A DNA stretch of 64,000 nucleotides from Rubripirellula tenax (lineage in GTDB: Bacteria > Planctomycetota > Planctomycetia > Pirellulales > Pirellulaceae): NCBI RefSeq assembly GCF_007860125.1, contig NZ_SJPW01000003.1, positions 372,001-436,000 of the forward strand. Reading direction: 5' to 3'. Positions within the stretch are counted from its first letter, which is position 1. Each line of letters begins with the position of its first letter. Of the stretch, positions 57,587 through 64,000 are shown in pieces. The notes beneath the pieces were generated by a model. The model worked only from the letters and a program-made list of their open reading frames with translations. It had not been told where the DNA came from and searched no databases. The position numbers and the translations under genes were made by a program.

Positions 57587-58075
57587 TCAGTTGATACGAT
57601 CGGTCAACGGAAGTCGCTCGAGATCGATCAAGTCGATGGGACGACCTGCGGCTTCTTTCATTCGTCGCAACCACGCAAGTGAAGCGAAACGCCGACCTCC
57701 GACCGTGATGCACTGTTCCACCAAATCCGCAGCGGATTCATGGGGTAGGCCGGGGATGTGGTCGAAAATGTCTAGAAATCCTCGATCTGTACCGAGCATC
57801 ATCAACGCTGAACTGCGGATGTAGTCGAAATTCACCGGGTAAGTTTTCTCGATCCCAGTCGCCGGATCGATCTCGTCGCCGATCCAGTATGCTCCGATCG
57901 ATGTCAACGCGCCGAACAGCGCACGCTCGCTTTGCTCATTGCGGACAAAGACGACATCGACATCTTCCGTCGACCGAACGTAGCCGTGAATATTCACCGC
58001 GTGCCCACCGATAATGGCCGCCGACACACCGCTGGCCGCAAGCACGTCGAACAGACTCAACAAGCTGTCCGTCAT
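57587..58075 (-). CDS. Nucleotidyltransferase-fold protein, possible toxin
   Basis: A 162-residue cytoplasmic protein beginning with the nucleotidyltransferase-like pattern AAIIGGHAVNIHGYVRSTEDVDVV (residues about 19-42), whose GG, R-T-D and DVD elements match the AbiEii/DUF6036-like minimal nucleotidyltransferases. The remainder has helix-rich sequence ending LDLERLPLTDRIN. It sits 13 bp after a 67-residue partner on the same strand, a typical two-gene toxin-antitoxin arrangement. The function of this family as a toxin is known for some relatives only; here it is inference. Confidence 0.7.
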   Translation of the reverse strand: MTDSLLSLFDVLAASGVSAAIIGGHAVNIHGYVRSTEDVDVVFVRNEQSERALFGALTSIGAYWIGDEIDPATGIEKTYPVNFDYIRSSALMMLGTDRGFLDIFDHIPGLPHESAADLVEQCITVGGRRFASLAWLRRMKEAAGRPIDLIDLERLPLTDRIN

Positions 58076-58088
58076 GATTCAATTTCCG

Positions 58089-58292
58089 TTATCTGTTTTC
58101 GGGGCGATGTCGGCGGGCTCTGAAATTTCGTTCCAAGTAGGCTCGATATCCGTCTTGCGACGCTTTCAGCATTTCCATCGACTGACGGTTCAGTTCCTCG
58201 GCACGCTCGATCCGTTGCTCGGGGGTCAGCAAAAGCATGAGCTTGCGGCGGTAATTTTCGTTTGCGATGGAGCTGTTCGGTTCGTGGGTCAT
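58089..58292 (-). CDS. Small partner protein of the nucleotidyltransferase
   Basis: A 67-residue, strongly helical protein (PEQRIERAEELNRQSMEMLK and a basic end RNFRARRHRPENR). It lies directly upstream of the nucleotidyltransferase gene. I do not recognise a named family. Its size, charge and gene order suit an antitoxin or regulatory partner. A second open frame on the same strand (58072-58302) overlaps it and is less protein-like, so this frame is chosen. Confidence 0.6.
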   Translation of the reverse strand: MTHEPNSSIANENYRRKLMLLLTPEQRIERAEELNRQSMEMLKASQDGYRAYLERNFRARRHRPENR

Positions 58293-58406
58293 GATAGGAC
58301 AAGTTTACTCAACGCAGCGTCGGATCAGAAACCAGTTTGGGCCAATATCCGCGAAGAATTCGCGAGCGTCGTTCGGATCGCATCTCGAAATTGCTTCCAA
58401 TCGAGC

Positions 58407-58512
58407 TTACCAGCCTGTTGAAAAAGGGGGCTGACCCTTTGGAGACGTTGCTGAAACATTGTGAATTCGAAACGTCGGAGATGGCCAGACCCTTTTTTCA
58501 ACAGGCTGTTAC
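58407..58512. mobile_element. 98-bp MITE with 15-bp inverted repeats and 4-bp target duplication
   Basis: The element spans 58411-58508. Its ends are perfect inverted repeats CAGCCTGTTGAAAAA (58411-58425 and the reverse complement at 58494-58508). It is flanked by TTAC on both sides (58407-58410 and 58509-58512), a 4-bp target duplication with a central TA. The interior is a looser palindrome (GACGTT...AACGTC), so the RNA would fold into one long hairpin. It encodes nothing. The right target copy holds the stop codon of the DUF4129 gene. Confidence 0.85.
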
Positions 58513-60353
58513 GCCATCGAGCGCCATACCTGGTCGGCGGCGGCAACGTCTTGCTCGGACGCATTGCCTCGGCCGTAGACGATTCGGTTGTAGGCGTCGA
58601 CGACTCGGGTTGCCGGCGCGGTCATGGATCCGGTGGCAGCGGCCACGCGTGAGAGGAACTCGCTGGGTGTTTCGTCGCGTGCACGACTGATGCCGTTTTC
58701 GCGGCACCATGCTTCCCAGGCCGAGAACGTGATCACGATAACGCGTCGCGGATCGGTCTCTTTGCCGATCGGATTGACGAACGACGAGAACGATCGCGGT
58801 GGCACGCGAGTCTCGGCGGACAGAAATTCGTCAAAGGTGGATTTGTCCGCGATGGGACCGCGGGCGAACAGGTTGCTCCACCAAAGTGCGAGTGCATGAC
58901 GGTTGAGATAGACGAAAGTGGCGACGATGGCCGCCAGCGCGACGAAGATGATGAACTTCAACATATCCGAAATGCCAGGCATGGCATCCGCGATCGACTG
59001 AGCCGGATTGGATGATGGTGGGCTGGCCGATGGCTTCGGTTGGCCGGCAGCTTGGTTGGGATTCTGTTTGGGCGGAGGACTATCGTTCTTGGGCGGTGAT
59101 TGCTTGGGATCGGATTCGCTTTTTTCGTCAGGTTGCTTTTCGTTCGACTCGTCCAGTGGTGGTTGCTCGGCGCCGTCGGCTTTGTCCGTTTGGGGTGGGT
59201 CCGATTTTTGAGCGTCGGACTCATCGGCTTCCGATTTTTCGCCATCGGATTTTTGCCCTTCCGATTTCTCTCCGGCCGACTTTTGACCTTCTTGCTTTTG
59301 TTGATCCGATTTTTGACCGTCTTGTTTTTGATCTGATGGAGGCGGTTGCTTTGACTCGCCCGAGTCGTTGTCGCCGGATTCGCCTTTCTTGTTGCCTTTT
59401 TGCTTCCCCGCAGGTCCGTCGTCTCGCTTGCCATCGCCCACGTCGCCTGCCGGTGCGTTCTGGCCAGGCGTGATGTCTTCGACTTCTTTGTCGGAAGGGT
59501 TTTGGTCTTCGGAGGTCGACGACGCGCCGTCGGATGTCTTGTCAGCGCCGTCTTCGCCCCAACCCTGCTTGCTGGCCACGGTGTCACCCGGCGAATCCAA
59601 GAACGCGGGCAGTTCGAACGACGCCAACCATTGACCGGGTACGGGTGCCATGAAGGCGATGAATAGGATTAACGCGATCAGCGCCGCGCCGCCGGACAAC
59701 CAGGCGACCGAAACGTCGGACGGCATATCGACTTTTCGTTGCCGAAGATAACGCCTTAGACCTAGGAAGCTGGTCGTCACCAAAAGTGACAAGCTGGCGA
59801 ATAGATAGAACGCCAAAAGTTTCTGAGCTCGCGACCAAGTCTCGGGGTCTTGATGCAAAAAGAATTGGCCGATACCGAATAAAGGTAGGGCACCGAGCGC
59901 CAGGTATAACACCGTGCGTCCGGGTTGATGCGCCGGCTTGCCCTTTGTGGCGGTCGCGTCGATGGCCACGCCGCCCGGCCCCTCTTGCACAGGCGACTTG
60001 ATCTGCTTCTTTACGAACAATCGCCCGGAGTCGACCAAACCCTGTCCGCTGGCATCGACTTCATCATCGATCAAGGTACAGTCACGCGTGATGCGATCAG
60101 CCAAGTAGGCAATGACAACCAAGATGATTGCGGAAAAAATCGGTGAATCGACGAATTTCAACATCGACACGAACGTGACCATGCCAAGAATGCCGGCGTA
60201 CCCGAGCGAGTACATGCGATCTTTTTCGATCGCAACTCGGGCGATGCCAACGGCGCCCATGGTGAACATCAACAGCGTCCACGAGACGCGACCGGGTTGG
60301 CCGCCGCGATACATCACCAGCATCAAGAAATTGGCCAGACTGCTGATCATCAA
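58509..60353 (-). CDS. DUF4129 membrane protein with long charged linker
   Basis: A membrane protein with several N-terminal helices (to about 250), a 220-residue low-complexity linker full of Ser/Asp/Glu/Lys/Gln (SDGEKSEGQKSDG types), one more helix (about 470-490) and a C-terminal DUF4129 domain (about 495-614; RVIVITFSAWEAWCRENGISRARDETPSEFLSRV). DUF4129 usually accompanies MoxR/DUF58/transglutaminase genes; none is seen here. The annotated start TTG 60353 (ATG 60350) would cut the first helix: the same frame stays open and protein-like to 60473 (ERALARPPRSKTTADYAAIA) but has no ATG, GTG or TTG. An ATC at 60467-60465 is the likeliest unusual start. Confidence 0.75.
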   Translation of the reverse strand: MMISSLANFLMLVMYRGGQPGRVSWTLLMFTMGAVGIARVAIEKDRMYSLGYAGILGMVTFVSMLKFVDSPIFSAIILVVIAYLADRITRDCTLIDDEVDASGQGLVDSGRLFVKKQIKSPVQEGPGGVAIDATATKGKPAHQPGRTVLYLALGALPLFGIGQFFLHQDPETWSRAQKLLAFYLFASLSLLVTTSFLGLRRYLRQRKVDMPSDVSVAWLSGGAALIALILFIAFMAPVPGQWLASFELPAFLDSPGDTVASKQGWGEDGADKTSDGASSTSEDQNPSDKEVEDITPGQNAPAGDVGDGKRDDGPAGKQKGNKKGESGDNDSGESKQPPPSDQKQDGQKSDQQKQEGQKSAGEKSEGQKSDGEKSEADESDAQKSDPPQTDKADGAEQPPLDESNEKQPDEKSESDPKQSPPKNDSPPPKQNPNQAAGQPKPSASPPSSNPAQSIADAMPGISDMLKFIIFVALAAIVATFVYLNRHALALWWSNLFARGPIADKSTFDEFLSAETRVPPRSFSSFVNPIGKETDPRRVIVITFSAWEAWCRENGISRARDETPSEFLSRVAAATGSMTAPATRVVDAYNRIVYGRGNASEQDVAAADQVWRSMA

Positions 60354-60473
60354 GAAGATCAGTATTGGCGCTACGGCAATGGCGGCGTAGTCCGCGGTTG
60401 TCTTGGATCGAGGCGGACGAGCGAGTGCGCGCTCGATGACGGCCGATGGTCGGAGGGGCGTTTCGATCGTCGC

Positions 60474-60695
60474 CTACTTCTTTTCTTCGGGGTGCAGCTT
60501 TCGCCACCGCTGCATCGCCGGCCCGATGGTGTTCATGGGCACCCACTTTCCTTTTGTCTTGGTGCTTTGCAATAGCGTATCGGGCGCGATCTTTCCCTGG
60601 TCGATTCTCATCAACAGGTCATTCTCGGTAATCGGCCCCAAACGACGCCCCTTTCGAAGCCAACCGCTAGCCATGTAATACCAACTCGCACTCAT
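60474..60695 (-). CDS. Small GYF-type domain protein
   Basis: A 73-residue protein with the form of a GYF_2 adaptor domain: WYYMASGWLRKGRRLGPITENDLLMRIDQGKIAPDTLLQS and a final helix. GYF_2 modules bind partner proteins in Planctomycetes and other bacteria. It ends with TAG at 60474-60476, directly before the open frame that precedes the DUF4129 gene, so the two are probably one operon, maybe with translational coupling. Function beyond binding is unknown. Confidence 0.75.
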   Translation of the reverse strand: MSASWYYMASGWLRKGRRLGPITENDLLMRIDQGKIAPDTLLQSTKTKGKWVPMNTIGPAMQRWRKLHPEEKK

Positions 60696-60880
60696 CGCCT
60701 TTTCTCCCAGAAATCCGACGAACCGGGCTGCATGATGCTGTCCAGAAAACTCCGGTCGTCATTTGACTCATACCTCACTTTAGCGTGATTGGGCCAGCCG
60801 ATGGAAGAGATTTCTGTATCGGAATGTCAATTTGGGACGCTTTGTGGTCACTTGGCGGTCATGGAACCAGCGGCCGGGGC

Positions 60881-61660
60881 CTACCAGCGGCCGCTGTGGC
60901 GGTCAGCATCCCCGATGCGACGGGCTTCGGCGCTGATCCCGTAGACCAGGCTGGGCTGGTTCAGCTCCAAGAAAACCGTGTATTTTTGGTGAACGGCGTC
61001 GGAATAGACGACAGGTGCGTGGGTCAATCGTACGAAATGGACGGGCATTCCGTTCCAGCGTTTTGTGTACACGCCGGCCTCGAGTGCTGGTTCGGCCTTC
61101 AATCCGTAATGGCTAATCATGGTTTGGACCAAACGACCGGGATCGCCGGTGAAGCCGTGGAAAGTTGCCCGCTGCAGCTTCCCTTGCTGGTCAAAGTAAT
61201 AGGTCAACGTCCCGGCAAGATCGTCGGCCCGCGTGCCGGTGACGATGGGAACCCGTAACCCCTCAAGTCGCAAATCGGCAAGCACCGTGCTGACCCGCGA
61301 GAATCGGCTGAGCACCCAGTCGGGCGAGATGTCGAAGCGGATGACTTCGCGTAAGTCGCTGACCCGAGTTCCCGCCAGCGTCGGTGTGGCGGCCGGATCG
61401 GTGGGGATCGCACCCAATTTCCGGGCGAGTTCTTCATCCAATCGATATCGACGGGCATCGGTCCCGCGCAGGGCTTCGACTTCGTGGTGCGCGTGCGCGG
61501 CGCCGGTCGCGGTGATCGACGGCAGGTCGCCGCGATACGATGCGGTGTTCGTTTCACCGAGCACCGTCATGGCGCTGCGCCCCCACTCGGTTTCCGAAGC
61601 GACGTAAGGACCGCCGGCGGCGGCGACCAACAGCGCGGCGGTTTGAACGCGTGAAAACAT
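60881..61660 (-). CDS. Hypothetical exported protein
   Basis: A 259-residue protein with an N-terminal hydrophobic signal or anchor (VQTAALLVAAAGGPYVASE). The mature part has helix-and-strand sequence with the stretches LREVIRFDISPDWVLSRFSRVST, DDLAGTLTYYFDQQGKLQRATFHGFTGD and VVYSDAVHQKYTVFLELNQPS. I do not recognise a catalytic motif; it may be a planctomycete-specific DUF6690-like family. ATG 61660 is preferred to 61717 because the signal follows. The next gene is divergent. Confidence 0.7.
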   Translation of the reverse strand: MFSRVQTAALLVAAAGGPYVASETEWGRSAMTVLGETNTASYRGDLPSITATGAAHAHHEVEALRGTDARRYRLDEELARKLGAIPTDPAATPTLAGTRVSDLREVIRFDISPDWVLSRFSRVSTVLADLRLEGLRVPIVTGTRADDLAGTLTYYFDQQGKLQRATFHGFTGDPGRLVQTMISHYGLKAEPALEAGVYTKRWNGMPVHFVRLTHAPVVYSDAVHQKYTVFLELNQPSLVYGISAEARRIGDADRHSGRW

Positions 61661-61886
61661 GGTACATCGAATGGATGGAAGGAAGCGGCGTGTGATCGCG
61701 AAAGGGGAAGCGACCATCGGTGTTATCGACAGATACCGAATCGTGCATTGAAAAAGTGAATCGCGATCCCCCGGCCCGAACGATCGCGTCTTCGCCTACA
61801 ATCCGCGCAGTCGGAACGGGCGTTGTTCCGACATCCGTCGCTCCAAGACGTTCGTCGACGAAAGAACGCGACACCAGCGAAAACGA

Positions 61887-63137
61887 TTGCCAGTGACACA
61901 AGGTTTGCCAGTGACAGAAGGTTTGGTGGAACGACTGCATGACTTGCACGACACGATGGTCAGCTTGGCCGACGGACCATCGCCCGATGCCAAGACGATC
62001 AAGCGGCTTCGTGACGAACTGGGCGAAGACATTGCATCGCTCGTATTGACGTCTGCGGCGCTGCTTTCCAAAACCCAAGCGAAACTCGGGACGGGTGTTT
62101 GGTGGGCGACCGAGAAATCGTTACAGCAAGCGACTCCTTGGCAAGTCGCGAAATTAAAGGCGACGTGGTTTGGCGATCGCCCGATGATGGATTTGTGTTC
62201 GGGCATCGGCGGCGACGCGATCGAGCTTGCCCGACGAGGCGACGTCATTGCCATCGATCAAGATGAAGTGACAGCGGCCATGGCTGGGGCGAACTTATCG
62301 CGAATGAACTCTCCATCGCTTGCAACCGCGCGATGCGACGACGTGACGACAGTTGACATTCCGGCAGGTCATGGTGTTCACATCGATCCGGATCGACGAC
62401 CGTCGGGCCATCGCACCAGTGATCCAGACCAGTACTCGCCGTCGTGGTCCGATGTCACCGCCATCCTTGGCAAAACGGATTCGTCCATCGTCAAGCTAGC
62501 GCCCGCGGCAACGGTGGATACATCCACGTGCCCACCCGCCCATCGGTCGTGGATCTCGCTGGCCGGCACCGTTCGGGAACAGACGATGATATGCGGCGAC
62601 GCTATCCGAATGGCCGATCTTCCCGTCATGGGTCGTTCGGCCTTTCGCGTTCGAAACGACGCGTCATGGTCATCGTTTGTTTCGCTGACCGCACAAGACG
62701 AGCGATCCAAAAAGGCGACGCGAATCAGTGAGTACCTTGTTGACCCCGATGCTGCGATTCGTGCGGCCGGGTTAACGATCGAGTTCGCGAATCGATTCGC
62801 GATGGCGACGCTCGGAAAACCGTCTGGCTTTTTGACGGCTGACGAAACAGCCGCGCGAGCGATCGCCGAATCCGATCTGGCGGTGGTGGGACGCGTGATT
62901 TGGTCCGGAGCAGCCGATGATCGAAAGCTACGCCGAGAACTGAGGTCGCGAAACGTCTATCCCGAAACGATCAAAGTCCGCGGGTCCGACCACGACCCCA
63001 CGGTACTGGCCAAACGCTATCGTCCGACCGGCGAAACACCGGTGACTCTATGGATCGGACGCAATTCGGAACGGGTCTTCGCCGCACTGACCCAACCGCT
63101 AGAGACCGTCGATTCGATCGCTACAAGAATTCTCTAG
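61887..63137 (+). CDS. SAM-dependent methyltransferase with THUMP-like C-terminal domain
   Basis: A 416-residue class I methyltransferase. Motif I reads MMDLCSGIGGDAIELARRG, followed by IAIDQDEVTAAMAGANL and a catalytic-loop-like DPDRRPSG. The C-terminal 100 residues (about 310-400) resemble the THUMP_like domain that follows such methyltransferases. Substrate, most probably RNA, is unassigned. The start is uncertain: TTG 61887 opens with a near-duplicated TTGCCAGTGACA.AAGG unit (61887-61926), and TTG or GTG codons in it are equally possible. Confidence 0.82.
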   Translation: MPVTQGLPVTEGLVERLHDLHDTMVSLADGPSPDAKTIKRLRDELGEDIASLVLTSAALLSKTQAKLGTGVWWATEKSLQQATPWQVAKLKATWFGDRPMMDLCSGIGGDAIELARRGDVIAIDQDEVTAAMAGANLSRMNSPSLATARCDDVTTVDIPAGHGVHIDPDRRPSGHRTSDPDQYSPSWSDVTAILGKTDSSIVKLAPAATVDTSTCPPAHRSWISLAGTVREQTMICGDAIRMADLPVMGRSAFRVRNDASWSSFVSLTAQDERSKKATRISEYLVDPDAAIRAAGLTIEFANRFAMATLGKPSGFLTADETAARAIAESDLAVVGRVIWSGAADDRKLRRELRSRNVYPETIKVRGSDHDPTVLAKRYRPTGETPVTLWIGRNSERVFAALTQPLETVDSIATRIL

Positions 63138-63180
63138 AAATTGCTGTTAGGTTTCGGGTGTAGCGGCTATCAACGATAGT

Positions 63181-63732
63181 ATGCCGATGCATGATTCCGC
63201 CAACGAACCGTCCAGCACCGAAGAACTCGCGGTCCGAATCACGGAGATTCAGCCGCGTTTGTACGGATTCATCCTAAAACGGCTGGCCGATCGCGAGCAA
63301 ACGCTGGAAGTGCTGCAGAGAACTAATTTGGTCCTTTGCCGTAAGGCGGACCAATTCCAGCAGGGTTCCAGCTTCACCGCTTGGGCGTTCACGATCGCCA
63401 AATTCCAAGTGATGGCATGGCGAAAATCCGCGCACGCCGGCAAGCTAATTTTCTCTGACGACGTGGCTCAGTTGATCGATCGCAGCGCGGCCGAAGAATC
63501 AGCGTCGGTCGATGACCGCGTCCCGGTTTTGAGGGGTTGTTTGGAACGACTACGCGACCAGGACCGCGAACTGATCCAGCTTCGCTATCGCGATGGCCAA
63601 CCGATCGGACCGATCGCCGCCGCACGATCGACGACGGCGGATGCGGTCGCGATGCGGTTGACGCGAATTCGCAAACAGTTAGCCGATTGCGTTCGAAACG
63701 GACTCCAACAGGACGTGCAAGTTGATGTCTGA
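63181..63732 (+). CDS. ECF-type RNA polymerase sigma factor (planctomycete group)
   Basis: A 183-residue sigma-70-like factor with a region 2-like segment (LYGFILKRLADREQTLEVLQRTNLVLCRKADQF; AWAFTIAKFQVMAWRK) and a C-terminal region 4 helix-turn-helix (LRYRDGQPIGPIAAARSTTADAVAMRLTRIRKQL). It belongs to the Rhodopirellula/Verrucomicrobium type of short sigma factors, expanded in these phyla. It overlaps the next gene by 8 bp (63725-63732), the usual sigma plus anti-sigma arrangement. Confidence 0.9.
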   Translation: MPMHDSANEPSSTEELAVRITEIQPRLYGFILKRLADREQTLEVLQRTNLVLCRKADQFQQGSSFTAWAFTIAKFQVMAWRKSAHAGKLIFSDDVAQLIDRSAAEESASVDDRVPVLRGCLERLRDQDRELIQLRYRDGQPIGPIAAARSTTADAVAMRLTRIRKQLADCVRNGLQQDVQVDV

Positions 63733-64000
63733 TCCAAAATTGGAAATCGACGAACTGGTCGCTGCCGTGATTGACGGCCGACTGTCCAGCGATCAAACCG
63801 GTCGACTGGAATCGTTGTTGGCCCAATCGCCCCAGGCGGTTACCCGGTACATCGAATTGCTGGACAACCACGAAGCTCTGTGCGCGATCTATCCCGGCGA
63901 CGTCTTCACAAGCAACATTCCGGTCGAAATTGCGCCGATGCAGACCGAGCCGAGCATGGCGACCGTTCGTCGATTGCTCAGTTTGCCACTGCTCGGGTTG
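63725..64000 (+). CDS. Anti-sigma/FecR-like protein, N-terminal part (cut by window end)
   Basis: An open frame from ATG 63725 to the edge (92 codons, no stop). It opens MSDPKLEIDELVAAVIDGRLSS...LESLLAQSPQAVTRYIELLDNH, the short acidic zinc-less anti-sigma start seen in planctomycete FecR-type proteins. It overlaps the sigma gene by 8 bp. The rest, likely including a membrane segment and a FecR or LamG part, lies outside the window. Confidence 0.8.
   Translation, partial: MSDPKLEIDELVAAVIDGRLSSDQTGRLESLLAQSPQAVTRYIELLDNHEALCAIYPGDVFTSNIPVEIAPMQTEPSMATVRRLLSLPLLGL

Noticed and set aside
57070-58512. Autonomous insertion sequence
   Set aside because: Only short ends and a 98-bp element are present; no transposase-like frame with a DDE pattern was found between or near them.
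1-64000. tRNA, rRNA or CRISPR arrays
   Set aside because: No cloverleaf-type or regularly spaced repeat arrays were noticed on either strand; only short coding repeats and the MITE.

Overview
The window looks like a chromosomal segment of a marine planctomycete of the Rhodopirellula/Pirellulaceae type. The signs are five formylglycine-type sulfatase domains in 64 kb, giant secreted proteins joining beta-propeller, HEAT-like and CxxCH cytochrome modules, DUF1080 proteins, a DUF4129 membrane protein, and a small ECF sigma factor overlapping an anti-sigma gene. Signal peptides are frequent and GC content is moderate. I see no tRNA, rRNA, CRISPR array or intact transposase.

Layout. 1-1.9 kb: Ser/Thr kinase and FKBP-type isomerase. 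2.0-15.4 kb: an L-rhamnose locus. An AraC-type regulator is divergent from one co-directional run: L-rhamnose isomerase, an NCS1-like permease, a 65-residue two-TM protein, a GH78 alpha-L-rhamnosidase fused to a sulfatase, an aldehyde dehydrogenase, a duplicated class II aldolase and an Mqo-like quinone oxidoreductase. 15.4-22.5 kb: a 1454-residue ThuA/propeller/cytochrome protein, a Gfo/Idh/MocA-like oxidoreductase and a divergent XylR-type regulator. 22.8-44 kb: a DMT exporter, three more sulfatases, a beta-helix protein, DUF5060, DUF1080 and GH99-like secreted proteins, DAHP synthase and a second large cytochrome-type protein. 45-54.3 kb: transport block (MFS, Kef-type antiporter, SLC13/RCK permease, Na/Ca exchanger, MscS channel). 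54.4-57.5 kb: a fifth sulfatase, an unrecognised secreted protein and a broken gene. 57.6-64 kb: a nucleotidyltransferase pair resembling a toxin-antitoxin module, a 98-bp MITE with target-site duplication, a DUF4129 membrane protein, a THUMP-like methyltransferase, and the sigma/anti-sigma pair cut by the window end.

How it fits together (inference). Sulfated rhamnose-containing glycan, such as ulvan or another sulfated rhamnan, would be desulfated and trimmed by the rhamnosidase-sulfatase fusion. Rhamnose would enter through the NCS1-like permease and be isomerised by RhaA, then cleaved by the aldolase. Lactaldehyde would be oxidised by the dehydrogenase, and a hydroxy acid would feed the quinone pool through the Mqo-like enzyme. 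No rhamnulokinase and no microcompartment shell genes are in the window. The other sulfatases and secreted proteins suggest a wider programme for sulfated polysaccharides, and the SLC13 permease could handle released sulfate.

The most interesting items are the rhamnosidase-sulfatase fusion with its duplicated seam, an accessory domain shared by two sulfatase proteins, the variant sulfatase motifs, the half-dead tandem aldolase, and the MITE abutting a stop codon.
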